Made by a program: the position numbers and the translations under genes
Notes under the pieces: model-generated
What the model was told of the DNA's origin: nothing
What the model saw: only the letters and a program-made list of their open reading frames with translations
The model's database searches: none
Shown here: positions 1-7,915 of the stretch, piece after piece
Position numbering within the stretch: the first letter of the stretch is position 1
Layout: each line of letters opens with the position of its first letter
DNA from: Mesorhizobium comanense
GTDB lineage: Bacteria > Pseudomonadota > Alphaproteobacteria > Rhizobiales > Rhizobiaceae
Direction: 5' to 3'
DNA length: 45,427 nt
Assembly (NCBI RefSeq): GCF_005503535.1
Contig: NZ_SCNN01000036.1
Span: 1-45,427 of the forward strand

Positions 1-1
1 C

Positions 2-262
2 AAGAAGACCGAAGCAGCGATCGACCATTGGATGAAGGAACTTGCGCCAAGCACCGAGCTTCGGAAATGGTTCGGACACGATCCAGCCCGATGGGAGGAA
101 TTTCGCCGGCGGTACGCAGCAGAAATTCACGAGCATCGCGATGACCTCGACCGCTTGCGTGGCCTGATACGGGAAGGCACGGTCACACTCGTCTACTCGG
201 CTCACGACGAGGCGCACAACGATGCCATCGTTCTCAGGGAGATCTTGCTGACACATCGATAG
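2..262 (+). CDS. DUF488-family protein, C-terminal part (cut by window start)
   Basis: The reading frame is open from the first bases of the window to a TAG stop, so the real start lies upstream. The visible 86 codons include WFGHDPARWEEFRRRY and a closing TLVYSAHDEAHNDA segment, which is how DUF488 proteins typically end. The biochemical role of DUF488 proteins is not settled. An ATG at 32 exists but falls inside the conserved domain, so I do not take it as the start. The small minus-strand gene follows convergently a few bases later. Family assignment is from motif recognition; function unknown. Confidence 0.75.
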   Translation, partial: KKTEAAIDHWMKELAPSTELRKWFGHDPARWEEFRRRYAAEIHEHRDDLDRLRGLIREGTVTLVYSAHDEAHNDAIVLREILLTHR

Positions 263-267
263 ACAGG

Positions 268-480
268 TCATGTCCGGCCCGTCTCTGCGTCGCCGACAGC
301 ATCGAGAAGGTCGGAGAATTCGTTTCTAAGGATTGCCTCGTCGGCTGCGTCGGACACGAACACGAAGGTGTCGCCGCGATATCGCTCGATCCAGTGATGA
401 CCGGTGCCATGGCTGCGCAGGTAGTCACCGATCTGATGGATCGTGGAACGGCCAAGACCCTGGTGCAGGAGAAATTTCAT
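268..480 (-). CDS. small hypothetical protein, 70 aa
   Basis: Soluble, acidic small protein beginning MKFLLHQGLGRSTIHQIGDY. I do not recognise the family. The ATG at 480 is preferred over an in-frame TTG at 483; no clear Shine-Dalgarno sequence precedes either. It converges on the DUF488 gene with only 5 bases between stops, which makes a chance ORF less likely, and the composition (no long Arg/Pro runs) looks coding. Moderately sure that it is a gene; no function proposed. Confidence 0.45.
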   Translation of the reverse strand: MKFLLHQGLGRSTIHQIGDYLRSHGTGHHWIERYRGDTFVFVSDAADEAILRNEFSDLLDAVGDAETGRT

Positions 481-522
481 CAATGTTGAGCTTTTGCAGG
501 CGGGACAGGTCGCGCGCCTGGC

Positions 523-930
523 TCAGGGGCCGACCTTTTGGCCCTGAGCATCGAACTGTTTGAGATAGGCGATCACGTCGGCGATCTCCTGGTCCTTGTT
601 GAGACCGGCGAATGTCATCTTTGTGCCGGGCACCAGTTTGCGCGGCGCGTGCAGATAGGTCGCCAGCGTCGGTTCATCCCAGGTCAGACCCGAATTCTTG
701 TTCGCCGTGGAATAACTGTAATCGGGATACACGCCGGCCGCTCGACCGACGACCCCATTCAAGACCGGACCTACTCCGTTCTTTGCGTCAGGGCCGACCT
801 TGTGGCAGGCCATGCACCTCCTGAAGACGACAGCGCCGGCTTCGGCGTTGCCGGGGGACGAGTCCTGCGCATGGGCCGAGCCGACTGCAGTGAGAATTGC
901 AGTCATCAATCCAAGCAAGGTCGATTTCAT
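523..930 (-). CDS. class I c-type cytochrome, periplasmic
   Basis: 135-aa monohaem cytochrome c. An N-terminal signal peptide ends near AHA-QD (residues 19-23). The haem motif is C39-M-A-C42-H43 and the likely axial methionine is M105 in VPGTKMTFAGL, the usual class I arrangement (cytochrome c2/c550 type). It lies downstream of and in the same direction as a GMC flavoprotein and its subunit-3 partner, so it is the probable electron acceptor of that dehydrogenase. Known three-component gluconate dehydrogenases use a larger multihaem cytochrome, so a monohaem protein here is a variation. Two strong hairpins separate it from the flavoprotein gene. Confidence 0.92.
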   Translation of the reverse strand: MKSTLLGLMTAILTAVGSAHAQDSSPGNAEAGAVVFRRCMACHKVGPDAKNGVGPVLNGVVGRAAGVYPDYSYSTANKNSGLTWDEPTLATYLHAPRKLVPGTKMTFAGLNKDQEIADVIAYLKQFDAQGQKVGP

Positions 931-953
931 GGTTGCTTCTTTCAGTCAGCGGC

Positions 954-978
954 GGGCCGGTTCCTGCCGAACCGGCCC
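954..978 (-). terminator. intercistronic hairpin before cytochrome c gene
   Basis: Perfect 10-bp inverted repeat GGGCCGGTTC/GAACCGGCCC (954-963 with 969-978), loop of 5. It sits 24 bases upstream of the cytochrome start in the minus transcript. There is no U-tract, so it could be an attenuator, an RNA-stability stem or a weak terminator. Confidence 0.5.
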
Positions 979-1008
979 CCCTGCAATATGGGGTTCGAAA
1001 CACGCCCA

Positions 1009-1041
1009 GCCTGCCGGATCCGAACCGCGGATCCGGCAGGC
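1009..1041 (-). terminator. hairpin just after the GMC dehydrogenase stop
   Basis: Perfect 14-bp inverted repeat GCCTGCCGGATCCG/CGGATCCGGCAGGC (1009-1022 with 1028-1041), loop of 5, starting 7 bases beyond the flavoprotein stop codon on the minus strand. No T-run follows, so full termination is unproven. Together with the 954-978 stem it probably sets the ratio of dehydrogenase to cytochrome transcript. Confidence 0.5.
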
Positions 1042-1047
1042 GTTGCC

Positions 1048-2817
1048 TCAGGAGGGAACTAGTGGGCCGGGGTTCTTCAGATACTGGTTCTTGATCGCGT
1101 CCACCGCCCAGTAGGCAAGAGCGCCTACCGGTCCGGTCGGGTTCTTCCCGGCGTTCTGGGGAAACACGCAAGCGCCTGTGACGAACACGTTCGGAACATC
1201 CCAGACCTGAAGATATTTGTTCAGAACGCTGGTGTTCGGGTCGGCTCCGAAGACTGCCCCGCCTGTGTTGTGCGTGCTCTGATAAGGCACGATCGAATAG
1301 GGCACGGGGGGAATGCTCCGATCGACCTTGGTCGCACCCATCTCCTTGGCGATCTTTACGCAGATGTCAGCCTGGCCGTTCATCTGCTTTACCTCATTGT
1401 CCTGGAAGTCGAACGTCATCCTCATCAGTGGGCGGCCAAAGACGTCGGTGTAGGTCGGATCGAGGCTGAGATAGTTCTGTCGGTAGGCCATCACGGCGCC
1501 TTGATTGCCAACGCTGGCCGCGTGGTCATAATTGTCGACCACTGCCTTCTTCCATTCGGAGCCCCAACGCGGCGTGCCGTGCGGCGTTGGATGCGATTGG
1601 ATAGGCCGGGCGCCCGAGTTGCTGCAACTGATGCCGCCGCCGCCGATGTAGCCAGCCTTCACGAAATCGTAGTTGTCGCCGTTGAAATCATCCATGGTCG
1701 TGCCGAGCGCGCCTGCGCCCATGAAGCGATTCAAGATGGTTTCCTTGTCGAAGAAGGCCGTAGCTCCGCCACCGCATTGATAGGCATAGTTGCGACCGAC
1801 CACACCCCTTCCCGTTGCCGGGTCATAAGGCACGCCGATTCCCGAATGCAGCAGCAGGTTGACGTTACCGAGGGCATAGGCCGAGAGGATGATGAGGTCT
1901 GCAGGCTGTTCGAACTCCCGCCCGCGTGCGTCGAGATAGGTGACGCTGACCGCCTTCTTGCGGGTCGAGTCGAGATTGACCTTCAGCACGATCGAGTTGG
2001 TGCGCAGTTCGAAATGCGGGTTCTCCAACGCCAGTGGGATGACGGTGAAGTGCGGGCTCGCCTTGGCATTCGCCTCACAGCCGAAACGCTCGCAGAAGCC
2101 ACAATAGTGACACTGGCCGAAGGCCACGCCATCGGGATTGACGTAATCCCGTGACGCGTTTGACGAAGGATTGGGGAAAGGGTGGTAGCCGAGATTGCGG
2201 GCCGCCTTCTCGAACATCACCATGCTCTGCGCGGCAATCATCGGCGGATTGGGGTACTCGTCCTTTCGCGATCCCTCGAAGATGTTGCCACCATCGATCT
2301 TTCGGCCATTAATATTGCCGGCCTTGCCGGAGGTGCCGCAGGTTTTTTCGAACTTGTCGTAATAGGGCTCGAGATCGTCATAGGTGATTGGCCAGTCCTG
2401 CAAATGCATGTCCGAAGGGATGATCTTTTCGCCATATTTGTCGACCGTGCGGGTGCGCGCCTGGTGGTCCCATTCGAGCCAGCGCCAGGTGACGCCGTTC
2501 CAGTGCACGCCGGCACCGCCGACGCCCTGGCCGGGCAGGAACGAGCCAAGCTGCCGCATCGGCAGCGCCGTTTGCGATTCACGGTTGCGGAAGGTGATGG
2601 TTTCCCGCCGCACATTCTGCATGAGATCGTAGCGGGCGGCGTAGCGCAGTTCGTCATGGATCTGCGGGTCGATGAAATCCGGATTGGTGTCACGAGGGCC
2701 TCCCCGTTCAAGGGCGACGATTTTCAGCTTCGTCGACGCGAGCTCCTTGGCGATGATGCCGCCTGTCCATCCAAGGCCGACAATCAGGACATCGACAGCG
2801 TTGAGTTTGGTGGCCAT
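1048..2817 (-). CDS. GMC-family flavoprotein dehydrogenase, gluconate 2-dehydrogenase-like large subunit
   Basis: 589-aa FAD enzyme. The dinucleotide-binding motif is at residues 14-20 (GLGWTGG) and the C-terminal GMC signature region carries PYQSTHNTGG and a final NPTGPVGALAYWA segment. It resembles the large subunit of membrane-bound gluconate/2-keto-gluconate/sorbitol-type dehydrogenases, which oxidise a sugar or sugar acid in the periplasm and pass electrons through cytochrome c to quinone or oxidase. It has no signal peptide of its own; such subunits are exported with the Tat-signal-bearing subunit 3, encoded just upstream with 23 bases between. Start supported by AAGGAG. The exact substrate cannot be read from sequence. 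Confidence 0.9.
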   Translation of the reverse strand: MATKLNAVDVLIVGLGWTGGIIAKELASTKLKIVALERGGPRDTNPDFIDPQIHDELRYAARYDLMQNVRRETITFRNRESQTALPMRQLGSFLPGQGVGGAGVHWNGVTWRWLEWDHQARTRTVDKYGEKIIPSDMHLQDWPITYDDLEPYYDKFEKTCGTSGKAGNINGRKIDGGNIFEGSRKDEYPNPPMIAAQSMVMFEKAARNLGYHPFPNPSSNASRDYVNPDGVAFGQCHYCGFCERFGCEANAKASPHFTVIPLALENPHFELRTNSIVLKVNLDSTRKKAVSVTYLDARGREFEQPADLIILSAYALGNVNLLLHSGIGVPYDPATGRGVVGRNYAYQCGGGATAFFDKETILNRFMGAGALGTTMDDFNGDNYDFVKAGYIGGGGISCSNSGARPIQSHPTPHGTPRWGSEWKKAVVDNYDHAASVGNQGAVMAYRQNYLSLDPTYTDVFGRPLMRMTFDFQDNEVKQMNGQADICVKIAKEMGATKVDRSIPPVPYSIVPYQSTHNTGGAVFGADPNTSVLNKYLQVWDVPNVFVTGACVFPQNAGKNPTGPVGALAYWAVDAIKNQYLKNPGPLVPS

Positions 2818-2840
2818 GTTATAGTCTCCTTTTCCGTCGG

Positions 2841-3614
2841 CTAGATGAGGTCCTGAATGCCTTTGGGTTCAGCCTTGTAGGGCCTGTTCCGGAACGGTTC
2901 GATCTTGTCCATGTACATGGCGTCGGCGCCTGGGAACCCGATCATCTTCCAGGCCGCCCTGTCCTTGTTCCCGCCATACATCGGGTCGGCGAAATAACCC
3001 TCGATCGTCAGCTGAAGCAGCAGTCCGAAGAAGGTCGCGGTGGGCACGGTTGGGAGCTCGATCTTCTCGCTCTCGAGATCGGACAGCACCGCGGCACGAT
3101 CTTTTGCCGAAAGGCCGTCGAAAGTGCTCTTGTGGTTTTTCTGCACGAAGGCATTGACGTCGGCGATGCCGGCCCGGATCAGTTCCGATGGCGTCATCGG
3201 CAACTGATAGCCCTGCTCGGGCGTACCCTCGCCAAATGGTCCTTCCAGATACAGGCGGTCACCCTTGCCGTATCCACCTGCCATCTGCCGGTCGATGTAG
3301 GTCGCAACGCCAAGTTCCTTGGCGCCGGGGCCCGTTGAATCGCTTGGAAGGAGCGTATCGACTGCCGCTTCGATGAAGGCGGATTCGTCTACATTGAAGA
3401 ATTCATAGCCAGAACCTCCAACATGAGGTGTGGTGGCAGCGGCCACGCGGTGATGTTTTGTATTTGCGGCGGTCGCAGCCATGATTTCGTCCGCCGATGC
3501 GGATCCGCCAAGCGGCAGAGTACTCGCTGCCGCTCCGGCAGCTCCGGCCGCGCCGAACAGCTTCAGAAAGTCGCGCCGCCCCACATCGCCTTGGCTCTTT
3601 TCTCTCGTCGACAT
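2841..3614 (-). CDS. gluconate 2-dehydrogenase subunit 3 family protein (Tat-exported)
   Basis: 257 aa. A twin-arginine signal (RRDFLKLFGAAGAAG, residues 13-27) is followed by a small-residue stretch. The body matches the subunit 3 family: F-x-A-AVDTLLPSD-like and a GYFADPMYGGNKDRAAWKMIGFPG segment typical of gluconate dehydrogenase small subunits. The family escorts the folded flavoprotein through the Tat system. First gene of the operon (subunit 3, flavoprotein, cytochrome c), divergent from a LysR regulator. AGGAG precedes the ATG by a normal distance. Confidence 0.9.
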   Translation of the reverse strand: MSTREKSQGDVGRRDFLKLFGAAGAAGAAASTLPLGGSASADEIMAATAANTKHHRVAAATTPHVGGSGYEFFNVDESAFIEAAVDTLLPSDSTGPGAKELGVATYIDRQMAGGYGKGDRLYLEGPFGEGTPEQGYQLPMTPSELIRAGIADVNAFVQKNHKSTFDGLSAKDRAAVLSDLESEKIELPTVPTATFFGLLLQLTIEGYFADPMYGGNKDRAAWKMIGFPGADAMYMDKIEPFRNRPYKAEPKGIQDLI

Positions 3615-3752
3615 GATTACTCCTATGACGCTGCAGGCAAAACGATGGGGACGATGGAGAGAGCTTGCGCTCGCTCCAACCGGCGCTGCGCAGCATCCAG
3701 CGCTAAGCTTGGTGGATTTCCCCGAAGCCTAGTGCTCGCGCTTGCTATCTAG

Positions 3753-3790
3753 CAAACGAATTTAATCGACAAATCAGTGCAGTTTTTATG
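3753..3790 (-). promoter_or_regulatory. candidate LysR-type operator for the dehydrogenase operon (degenerate copy)
   Basis: Read on the minus strand it contains TGCA, then ATTAAATTCGTTTGC, resembling the elements at 5040, 34565, 42665 and 23714-23753. Its TGCA-to-CGTTTG spacing is 19 rather than 30, so it is a weaker match. Its 3761-3790 part is also repeated at 3882-3911 (24 of 30 bases identical by hand alignment). Confidence 0.45.
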
Positions 3791-3881
3791 ATAGATGGGA
3801 GCGTTGATTGCCATCGGACCGCGATACCGCTCGCTCGGATGGCCGCGTCGAGAAATCCAGAGAGTTCATTTCTGAGGGCAA

Positions 3882-3911
3882 TTTAATTGACAATTAAACG
3901 CAATTTTTATG
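3882..3911 (+). promoter_or_regulatory. palindrome/operator in front of LysR gene
   Basis: 3882-3898 is a perfect palindrome, TTTAATTG-A-CAATTAAA, ending 25 bases before the LysR start. The 30 bases 3882-3911 repeat 3761-3790 in the same orientation. The position is typical for LysR autoregulation and divergent control. Confidence 0.55.
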
Positions 3912-3923
3912 TTATGATAGCCT

Positions 3924-4778
3924 ATGGATGTCGAGTTCGCCCGCTCTTTTCTTGAGATTGTTTCCAGCGGAAGCTTCATTCGAGCTTCAAGGCGTTTGAA
4001 TGTTGCTCAGACGACCGTGAGCGCGCGAATTCGCAGCCTCGAGCAACAACGAGGTCGACCGCTTTTCGTCCGAAACAAAGGCGGAGCTTCGCTCACTCCC
4101 GCCGGCGAGCAGTTTCTTCGTCACGCTCCGATGTTCGTCCAGCTATGGCAGCGCACGCTCCATCAGGTTGCTGTCCCGCCCGGCCGTCGTGCTGTTCTGA
4201 CCGTCGGCAGCGAAGTCAGTCTTGCTCAACCTCTTCTGCTTGACTGGGTTCGATGGATGCGTCGATCCCTTCCGGATATCGCGCTTCGGGTACACGTCGA
4301 TGTGCCGCAGGATTTGATCAATCAAGTCGCATCCGGGCTCGTCGACGTGGCAGTCATGTATGCGCCCCAGCATCGGCCCGGCCTGAAGATCGATCTGCTC
4401 ATGGACGAAAAACTCGTTCTCGTGACAACCAACCCTGAAGCAAGCCTGGTGGACAGCGTAGAGTACGTGCACGTAGATTGGGGGCCGGATTTTACGCTTC
4501 ATCATGGGATGAATTTCCCGGATGTCGCGCCAGACCTTTTGATGGATCTTGGCCCGCTTGCGCTCAATTATATTCTTTCGGCTGGCGGCTCCGGTTATTT
4601 CAGGATGAGCGTGGTCCAACCTCATATTGAGGCTGGTCAGCTTCATCTCGTGCCCGAAGCGCCGCAGTTTTCCTACCCGGTCTATGCGGTGCAATCTGCG
4701 AACGCTGATGAAACCGTATTGGGCCCTGCCTTGGCTGGACTGCATTCCATTTCAAATGGCAACGCCGAACCGGCATAA
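3924..4778 (+). CDS. LysR-type transcriptional regulator
   Basis: 284 aa. The N-terminal winged helix (residues 1-60) begins MDVEFARSFLEIVSSGSFIR and includes AQTTVSARIRSLEQQRG. A substrate-binding domain follows (about 90-280). It is clearly paralogous to the LysR protein at 23770: both share VSARIR-LE, LLLDW, YVDWGP/HVDWGP and LGPLxLxYIL-AGGxGYFR. Divergent from the dehydrogenase operon, so probably its regulator. No good Shine-Dalgarno sequence precedes the ATG (the message may be nearly leaderless). The inducer is unknown. Confidence 0.9.
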   Translation: MDVEFARSFLEIVSSGSFIRASRRLNVAQTTVSARIRSLEQQRGRPLFVRNKGGASLTPAGEQFLRHAPMFVQLWQRTLHQVAVPPGRRAVLTVGSEVSLAQPLLLDWVRWMRRSLPDIALRVHVDVPQDLINQVASGLVDVAVMYAPQHRPGLKIDLLMDEKLVLVTTNPEASLVDSVEYVHVDWGPDFTLHHGMNFPDVAPDLLMDLGPLALNYILSAGGSGYFRMSVVQPHIEAGQLHLVPEAPQFSYPVYAVQSANADETVLGPALAGLHSISNGNAEPA

Positions 4779-5241
4779 TCCGCGTTTCCCCCGACATTGC
4801 TGGCTGCTTGAAGCGCTGTCCCTCTTGTCGATGCTGAAAGTCGTCCCGGCCGGAACATGAGATCGACTGTCGTTCCAGCCCCTCGCTCGCTGGCAATGCG
4901 GACCTCCCGCTTTGTCGAAAGGCCACTTTACGAACGAGGCGATCACCCCGCTCGGCCGGGCACGAAGACTTCATCGGAAACACATGGAAAATCAAAAAGG
5001 GAAGAGCCGCGTTGTGTCGGCATTCGAACCGAAAATGACTGCAAGATAATTGCGTTGAATTCATCATAAATTTCGTTTGCCTTGTTCTGAAGGAATGGCG
5101 AGGCTCTAGAAGCGGCGCATCGGCAATATCGGATGCCACTGTTGCCGGGTGCGAGAGCAGTAACGCCGTCCGTCTGCGTCAAGGCGATCTTTCTCGAGGC
5201 GTGCAGGTGCCGAGTGTTGATCCACTATAAGGAACTGTGAC
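4779..5241. other. intergenic region with long leader of the BON gene
   Basis: 463 bases. I find no supportable gene. It carries the shared regulatory element at 5040-5085, followed by about 155 bases before the BON start. Immediately after the element a tiny ORF (AAGGA, then ATG with only four codons) may be chance. Confidence 0.5.
5040..5085 (+). promoter_or_regulatory. shared regulatory element, copy 1 (upstream of BON gene)
   Basis: TGCAAGATAATTGCG at 5040-5054 (imperfect TGCAA-N5-TTGCA palindrome) and TTTCGTTTGCCTTG, with CGTTTG at 5074-5079, exactly 30 bases after TGCA. Same layout as 34565, 42665 and 23714-23753 (minus). The T-N11/13-A palindrome fits a LysR-type recognition site. Confidence 0.6.
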
Positions 5242-5895
5242 ATGCGATTCGACAGAGATATTAAACAAGACTTAGAAAACGAACTTAAATGGGACCCCGA
5301 CATCAATGCCACCGACGTCGGTGTCACCGTCAAAAAGGGCGTCGTCTCGCTTACGGGCTACGTCCCTTTCTATATGCAGAAGTACGAGGCGGAGAATGCG
5401 GCGAAGCGGGTCAAAGGTGTCCTCGGCATTGCCAACGACATTGAAGTTCAGCTTCCATCCAGCCATCAAAAGACAGATCCGGAACTCGCGCGGGCCGCAA
5501 TCGAGGCGATCTCAATCGAGCTACCCGCTTCCCACGAGCGGTTCAAGGTCATCGCGAAAGATGGTTGGCTTACCCTGGAAGGCGACGCCGAATGGCAATA
5601 TCAGCGCAATCAGGCTGAATCCGCCACGCGCAAACTGCACGGTGTCAAAGGCGTCATTAATCGCGTGGTGCTGAAGCCGCGCGTGGCACCTGTGGAGATC
5701 AAGGCGAAGATCGAAACCGCGTTCAAGCGAAGCGCCGAGCTCGACGCGCAGCAGATCAGCGTCACCGCCGATGGTGGCGAAGTGATCCTCGCCGGAGCCG
5801 TAAGCTCGTGGTCGGAAAAGCAGGAGGCCGAGCGAACCGCCTGGCGAGCGCCCGGCGTCGTCAGGGTCCACAACCATATCAACATTGTCGGCTAG
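5242..5895 (+). CDS. BON-domain protein with three BON repeats
   Basis: 217 aa with three consecutive BON domains (about residues 3-70, 78-145 and 150-216). Each has the V-GxVxLxGxV/ExxxAExxAxxVxGVxxVxNxI pattern, e.g. GVVSLTGYV and GGEVILAGAV. BON domains are phospholipid-binding or ligand-binding modules of osmotic-shock proteins such as OsmY. No signal peptide is visible, so this one may be cytoplasmic or peripheral. Start supported by AAGGA. Preceded by a conserved regulatory element at 5040. Likely stress-inducible; the role is inferred from the family. Confidence 0.9.
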   Translation: MRFDRDIKQDLENELKWDPDINATDVGVTVKKGVVSLTGYVPFYMQKYEAENAAKRVKGVLGIANDIEVQLPSSHQKTDPELARAAIEAISIELPASHERFKVIAKDGWLTLEGDAEWQYQRNQAESATRKLHGVKGVINRVVLKPRVAPVEIKAKIETAFKRSAELDAQQISVTADGGEVILAGAVSSWSEKQEAERTAWRAPGVVRVHNHINIVG

Positions 5896-6345
5896 ATCAT
5901 CGCCTTCGGAGAACGAGGATGTCACCAATCCTGCTGTTGTGTCGCAGTCGCATAGGTCAATCCGGTCGTCGCTTGAGGCCAATGCGTTGCGCACTGCCCG
6001 CCACTGCAAACTTTTCCGTCATTTGCGGCGAAGCGATGGCCTTCGTTCCAGAGCACTTCCGACCGTTAGACGCTGGCCGGTTCACATTCAGGCAACAGGA
6101 TCCTTTTCGCCGGACCGGTGTTGCCGGCGCGGTCCGCCGGCGTCCGCTTTTGCAGCCCGGAGCGATATTGATTTCTTAAGTGAAGAAGGGAAGCGGGCAC
6201 TGTCGCGTCATGGGTTGGAACTGCTGATGAATCGCGATAGCCGACGCTGGTTCGAGTCTGACGTGGGACCGCCCAGCTGTCTCCTGCCGATACTGATCGG
6301 CGCACTACAAATGGCAGCCCGTGAAGGGCCGCCGCACAGTGATTG
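5896..6345. other. 450-base stretch without a supportable gene
   Basis: Several open frames cross it but they are Arg/Pro-rich, mutually overlapping and match nothing I recognise. It may hold a decayed gene. No strong hairpin or repeat seen apart from short GC-rich stems near 6115-6150. Confidence 0.4.
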
Positions 6346-6639
6346 ATGATGGCGACGATCAAATTCGAAGACGATGAAGTGCAGGTCGATGCCGCGATCA
6401 TTGGCATGGGGCTCGGTGTTGACCCTTCGGTTGTCCAGCCTCTCATTCGGGAAGGCAAGATAGCGAGCAGGCATGAGCGCGGAGAAGGTGCAGATGCCGG
6501 GCGCTTACGGCTGACATTCTTTTTAGGCAATCGTCGGTTCCAGGTCATTGTCGACGACGCCGGACGGATCATCCGGCGATCTGCCGTCGATTTTGGCGAT
6601 CGCGCTCTGCCCAGGGCTCTTCGAAGGCCAAGCGGATGA
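6346..6639 (+). CDS. DUF6522-like protein
   Basis: 97 aa, beginning MMATIKFEDDEVQVDAAII and carrying DPSVVQPLIREGKI, GRLRLTFFLGNRRFQVIVD and RIIRRS, the pattern I associate with DUF6522 in rhizobia. It is a small soluble protein with a possible helix-turn-helix-like N-terminal half and a beta-rich C-terminal half; function unknown. Three starts are possible (TTG 6343, ATG 6346, ATG 6349); none has a clear ribosome site. Its stop overlaps the sdhB start (ATGA), so the two are translationally coupled and probably functionally linked. Confidence 0.75.
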   Translation: MMATIKFEDDEVQVDAAIIGMGLGVDPSVVQPLIREGKIASRHERGEGADAGRLRLTFFLGNRRFQVIVDDAGRIIRRSAVDFGDRALPRALRRPSG

Positions 6640-7502
6640 CCGAGGATAAAAGAAGCCCCTTTCTCATCGAATCCTCGGACCAACTCCCCCGAGTGACGGT
6701 GTTGAAACGGTTTCCGCTGCCTAGGAAACTCGGCGTCGGTAAAGAATCTCGAATAGGAAAAGGGAAACGCTGGCCTTTGCCTGCGACGGCCGCAGCGCGT
6801 GTAAAGACATTCGAGATTTACCGCTACGATCCCGACTCCGGCGACAATCCGGTCATAGACATCTTTGAAATCGATCTCGACGACTGCGGCCCGATGGTTC
6901 TGGACGCCCTCATATGGATCAAGAACAAGGTCGACCCGACCCTGACGTTCCGCCGCTCATGCCGGGAAGGCGTGTGCGGCTCGTGTGCGATGAACATCGA
7001 CGGTACGAACTGGCTGGCCTGCACAAGATACATAGCCGAAACGGACGGGTCAGCGACGATCTATCCCTTGAGCAATCTGAGGATCATCAAGGATCTGGTT
7101 CCAGATCTCACACATATGTTTGCCCAATACAGCCTCATCGAGCCCTGGCTCCACTCCAAGGCGCCTGCGCCGGAACGGGAGCGCCTTCAGTCTCCGGCCG
7201 AAAGAGCTGAGCTTGACGGCTACTATGAGTGCATTCTCTGCTTCTGCTGCACGTCGGGGTGCCCCAGTCATTGGTGGAATGGCGATCGCTTCCTCGGCCC
7301 TGCCGCGCTGCTGCATGCCTACCGCTGGCTCATTGACAGCCGCGACGAGGCGACTGGCGAGCGGCTCGATGATCTGGAGGATCCTTTCCGGCTCTACCGA
7401 TGCCACACGATTCTCAACTGTACGCGCACCTGCCCCAAGGGACTGAATCCTGGAAAGGCAATCGCCGAGATCAAGAAAATGATTGTCGAGCGGACAGGCT
7501 GA
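6636..7502 (+). CDS. sdhB: succinate dehydrogenase / fumarate reductase iron-sulfur subunit
   Basis: 288 aa. The plant-type [2Fe-2S] cysteines are in SCREGVCGSCAMNI (C109, C114, C117) and C129. The [4Fe-4S]/[3Fe-4S] cysteines are in CILCFCCTSGCPS (C199 onward) and CHTILNCTRTCPKGLNP. This subunit wires electrons from the SdhA flavin to quinone. A 50-residue N-terminal extension before KTFEIYRYDPD is longer than usual. Gene order here is DUF6522-sdhB-sdhC-sdhD, unlike the usual alphaproteobacterial sdhCDAB, and no sdhA is present. It must work with an SdhA encoded elsewhere or be an accessory complex. Confidence 0.93.
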   Translation: MTEDKRSPFLIESSDQLPRVTVLKRFPLPRKLGVGKESRIGKGKRWPLPATAAARVKTFEIYRYDPDSGDNPVIDIFEIDLDDCGPMVLDALIWIKNKVDPTLTFRRSCREGVCGSCAMNIDGTNWLACTRYIAETDGSATIYPLSNLRIIKDLVPDLTHMFAQYSLIEPWLHSKAPAPERERLQSPAERAELDGYYECILCFCCTSGCPSHWWNGDRFLGPAALLHAYRWLIDSRDEATGERLDDLEDPFRLYRCHTILNCTRTCPKGLNPGKAIAEIKKMIVERTG

Positions 7503-7512
7503 GGGGAAAGAA

Positions 7513-7911
7513 GTGAAGACTATTGCCAGCCGCAGGCGGCCGCTCTCGCCCAACATTCAGATCTACCGACCGCAGCTTACCTCGGTTCTCTCGATCGTCA
7601 ATCGCGTCACCGGCGTTGTCCTGAGCGCCTTTGCGGTGTTCCTGGTGATCTGGCTCTCTGCCGCCGCCACCGGCCCGCAAGCATTCGCCACGGTTCAAAG
7701 CGTCATAGGATCCTGGATCGGACAGTTCTTAATGATTGGAGGCGTGTTTTCCTTCTTCATGCATCTCTGCGGCGGGATCCGGCATTTGTTTTGGGACGCG
7801 GGATATGGTTTTCACCTTCGCACGATCTATGCCTCCGGCTGGGCAGTGGTAATAGCCAGCTTTTTGCTCACCGGAGCAACATGGGCGCTCAGCACCTACA
7901 TGGCAGGGTAG
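7513..7911 (+). CDS. sdhC: succinate dehydrogenase cytochrome b556 subunit
   Basis: 132 aa with GTG start, chosen because GAGGGG lies 6 bases upstream; an in-frame upstream ATG at 7483 lies inside sdhB. The N-terminal family signature reads RPLSPNIQIYRPQLTSVLSI, then NRVTG (the family more often has HRxTG). Three membrane helices follow. A conserved haem-ligand histidine lies in FFMHLCGGIRHLFWD. It anchors SdhAB in the membrane and forms the quinone/haem b site with SdhD. Confidence 0.9.
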   Translation: MKTIASRRRPLSPNIQIYRPQLTSVLSIVNRVTGVVLSAFAVFLVIWLSAAATGPQAFATVQSVIGSWIGQFLMIGGVFSFFMHLCGGIRHLFWDAGYGFHLRTIYASGWAVVIASFLLTGATWALSTYMAG

Positions 7912-7915
7912 AAAG

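Larger units (their letters stand above)
3615..3923. other. divergent intergenic region
   Basis: 309 bases between the dehydrogenase operon and the LysR gene. It holds the two operator-like repeats listed separately and is AT-richer than its surroundings, as expected for back-to-back promoters. I see no gene in it. Confidence 0.6.

Noticed and set aside
1270..2154. 294-aa plus-strand ORF
   Set aside because: Antisense shadow of the GMC dehydrogenase; no ribosome site and no recognisable content.
6343..6364. FNR/FixK-type box TTGAT...ATCAA
   Set aside because: Half-sites are 10 bases apart instead of 4 and lie inside the DUF6522 coding sequence.
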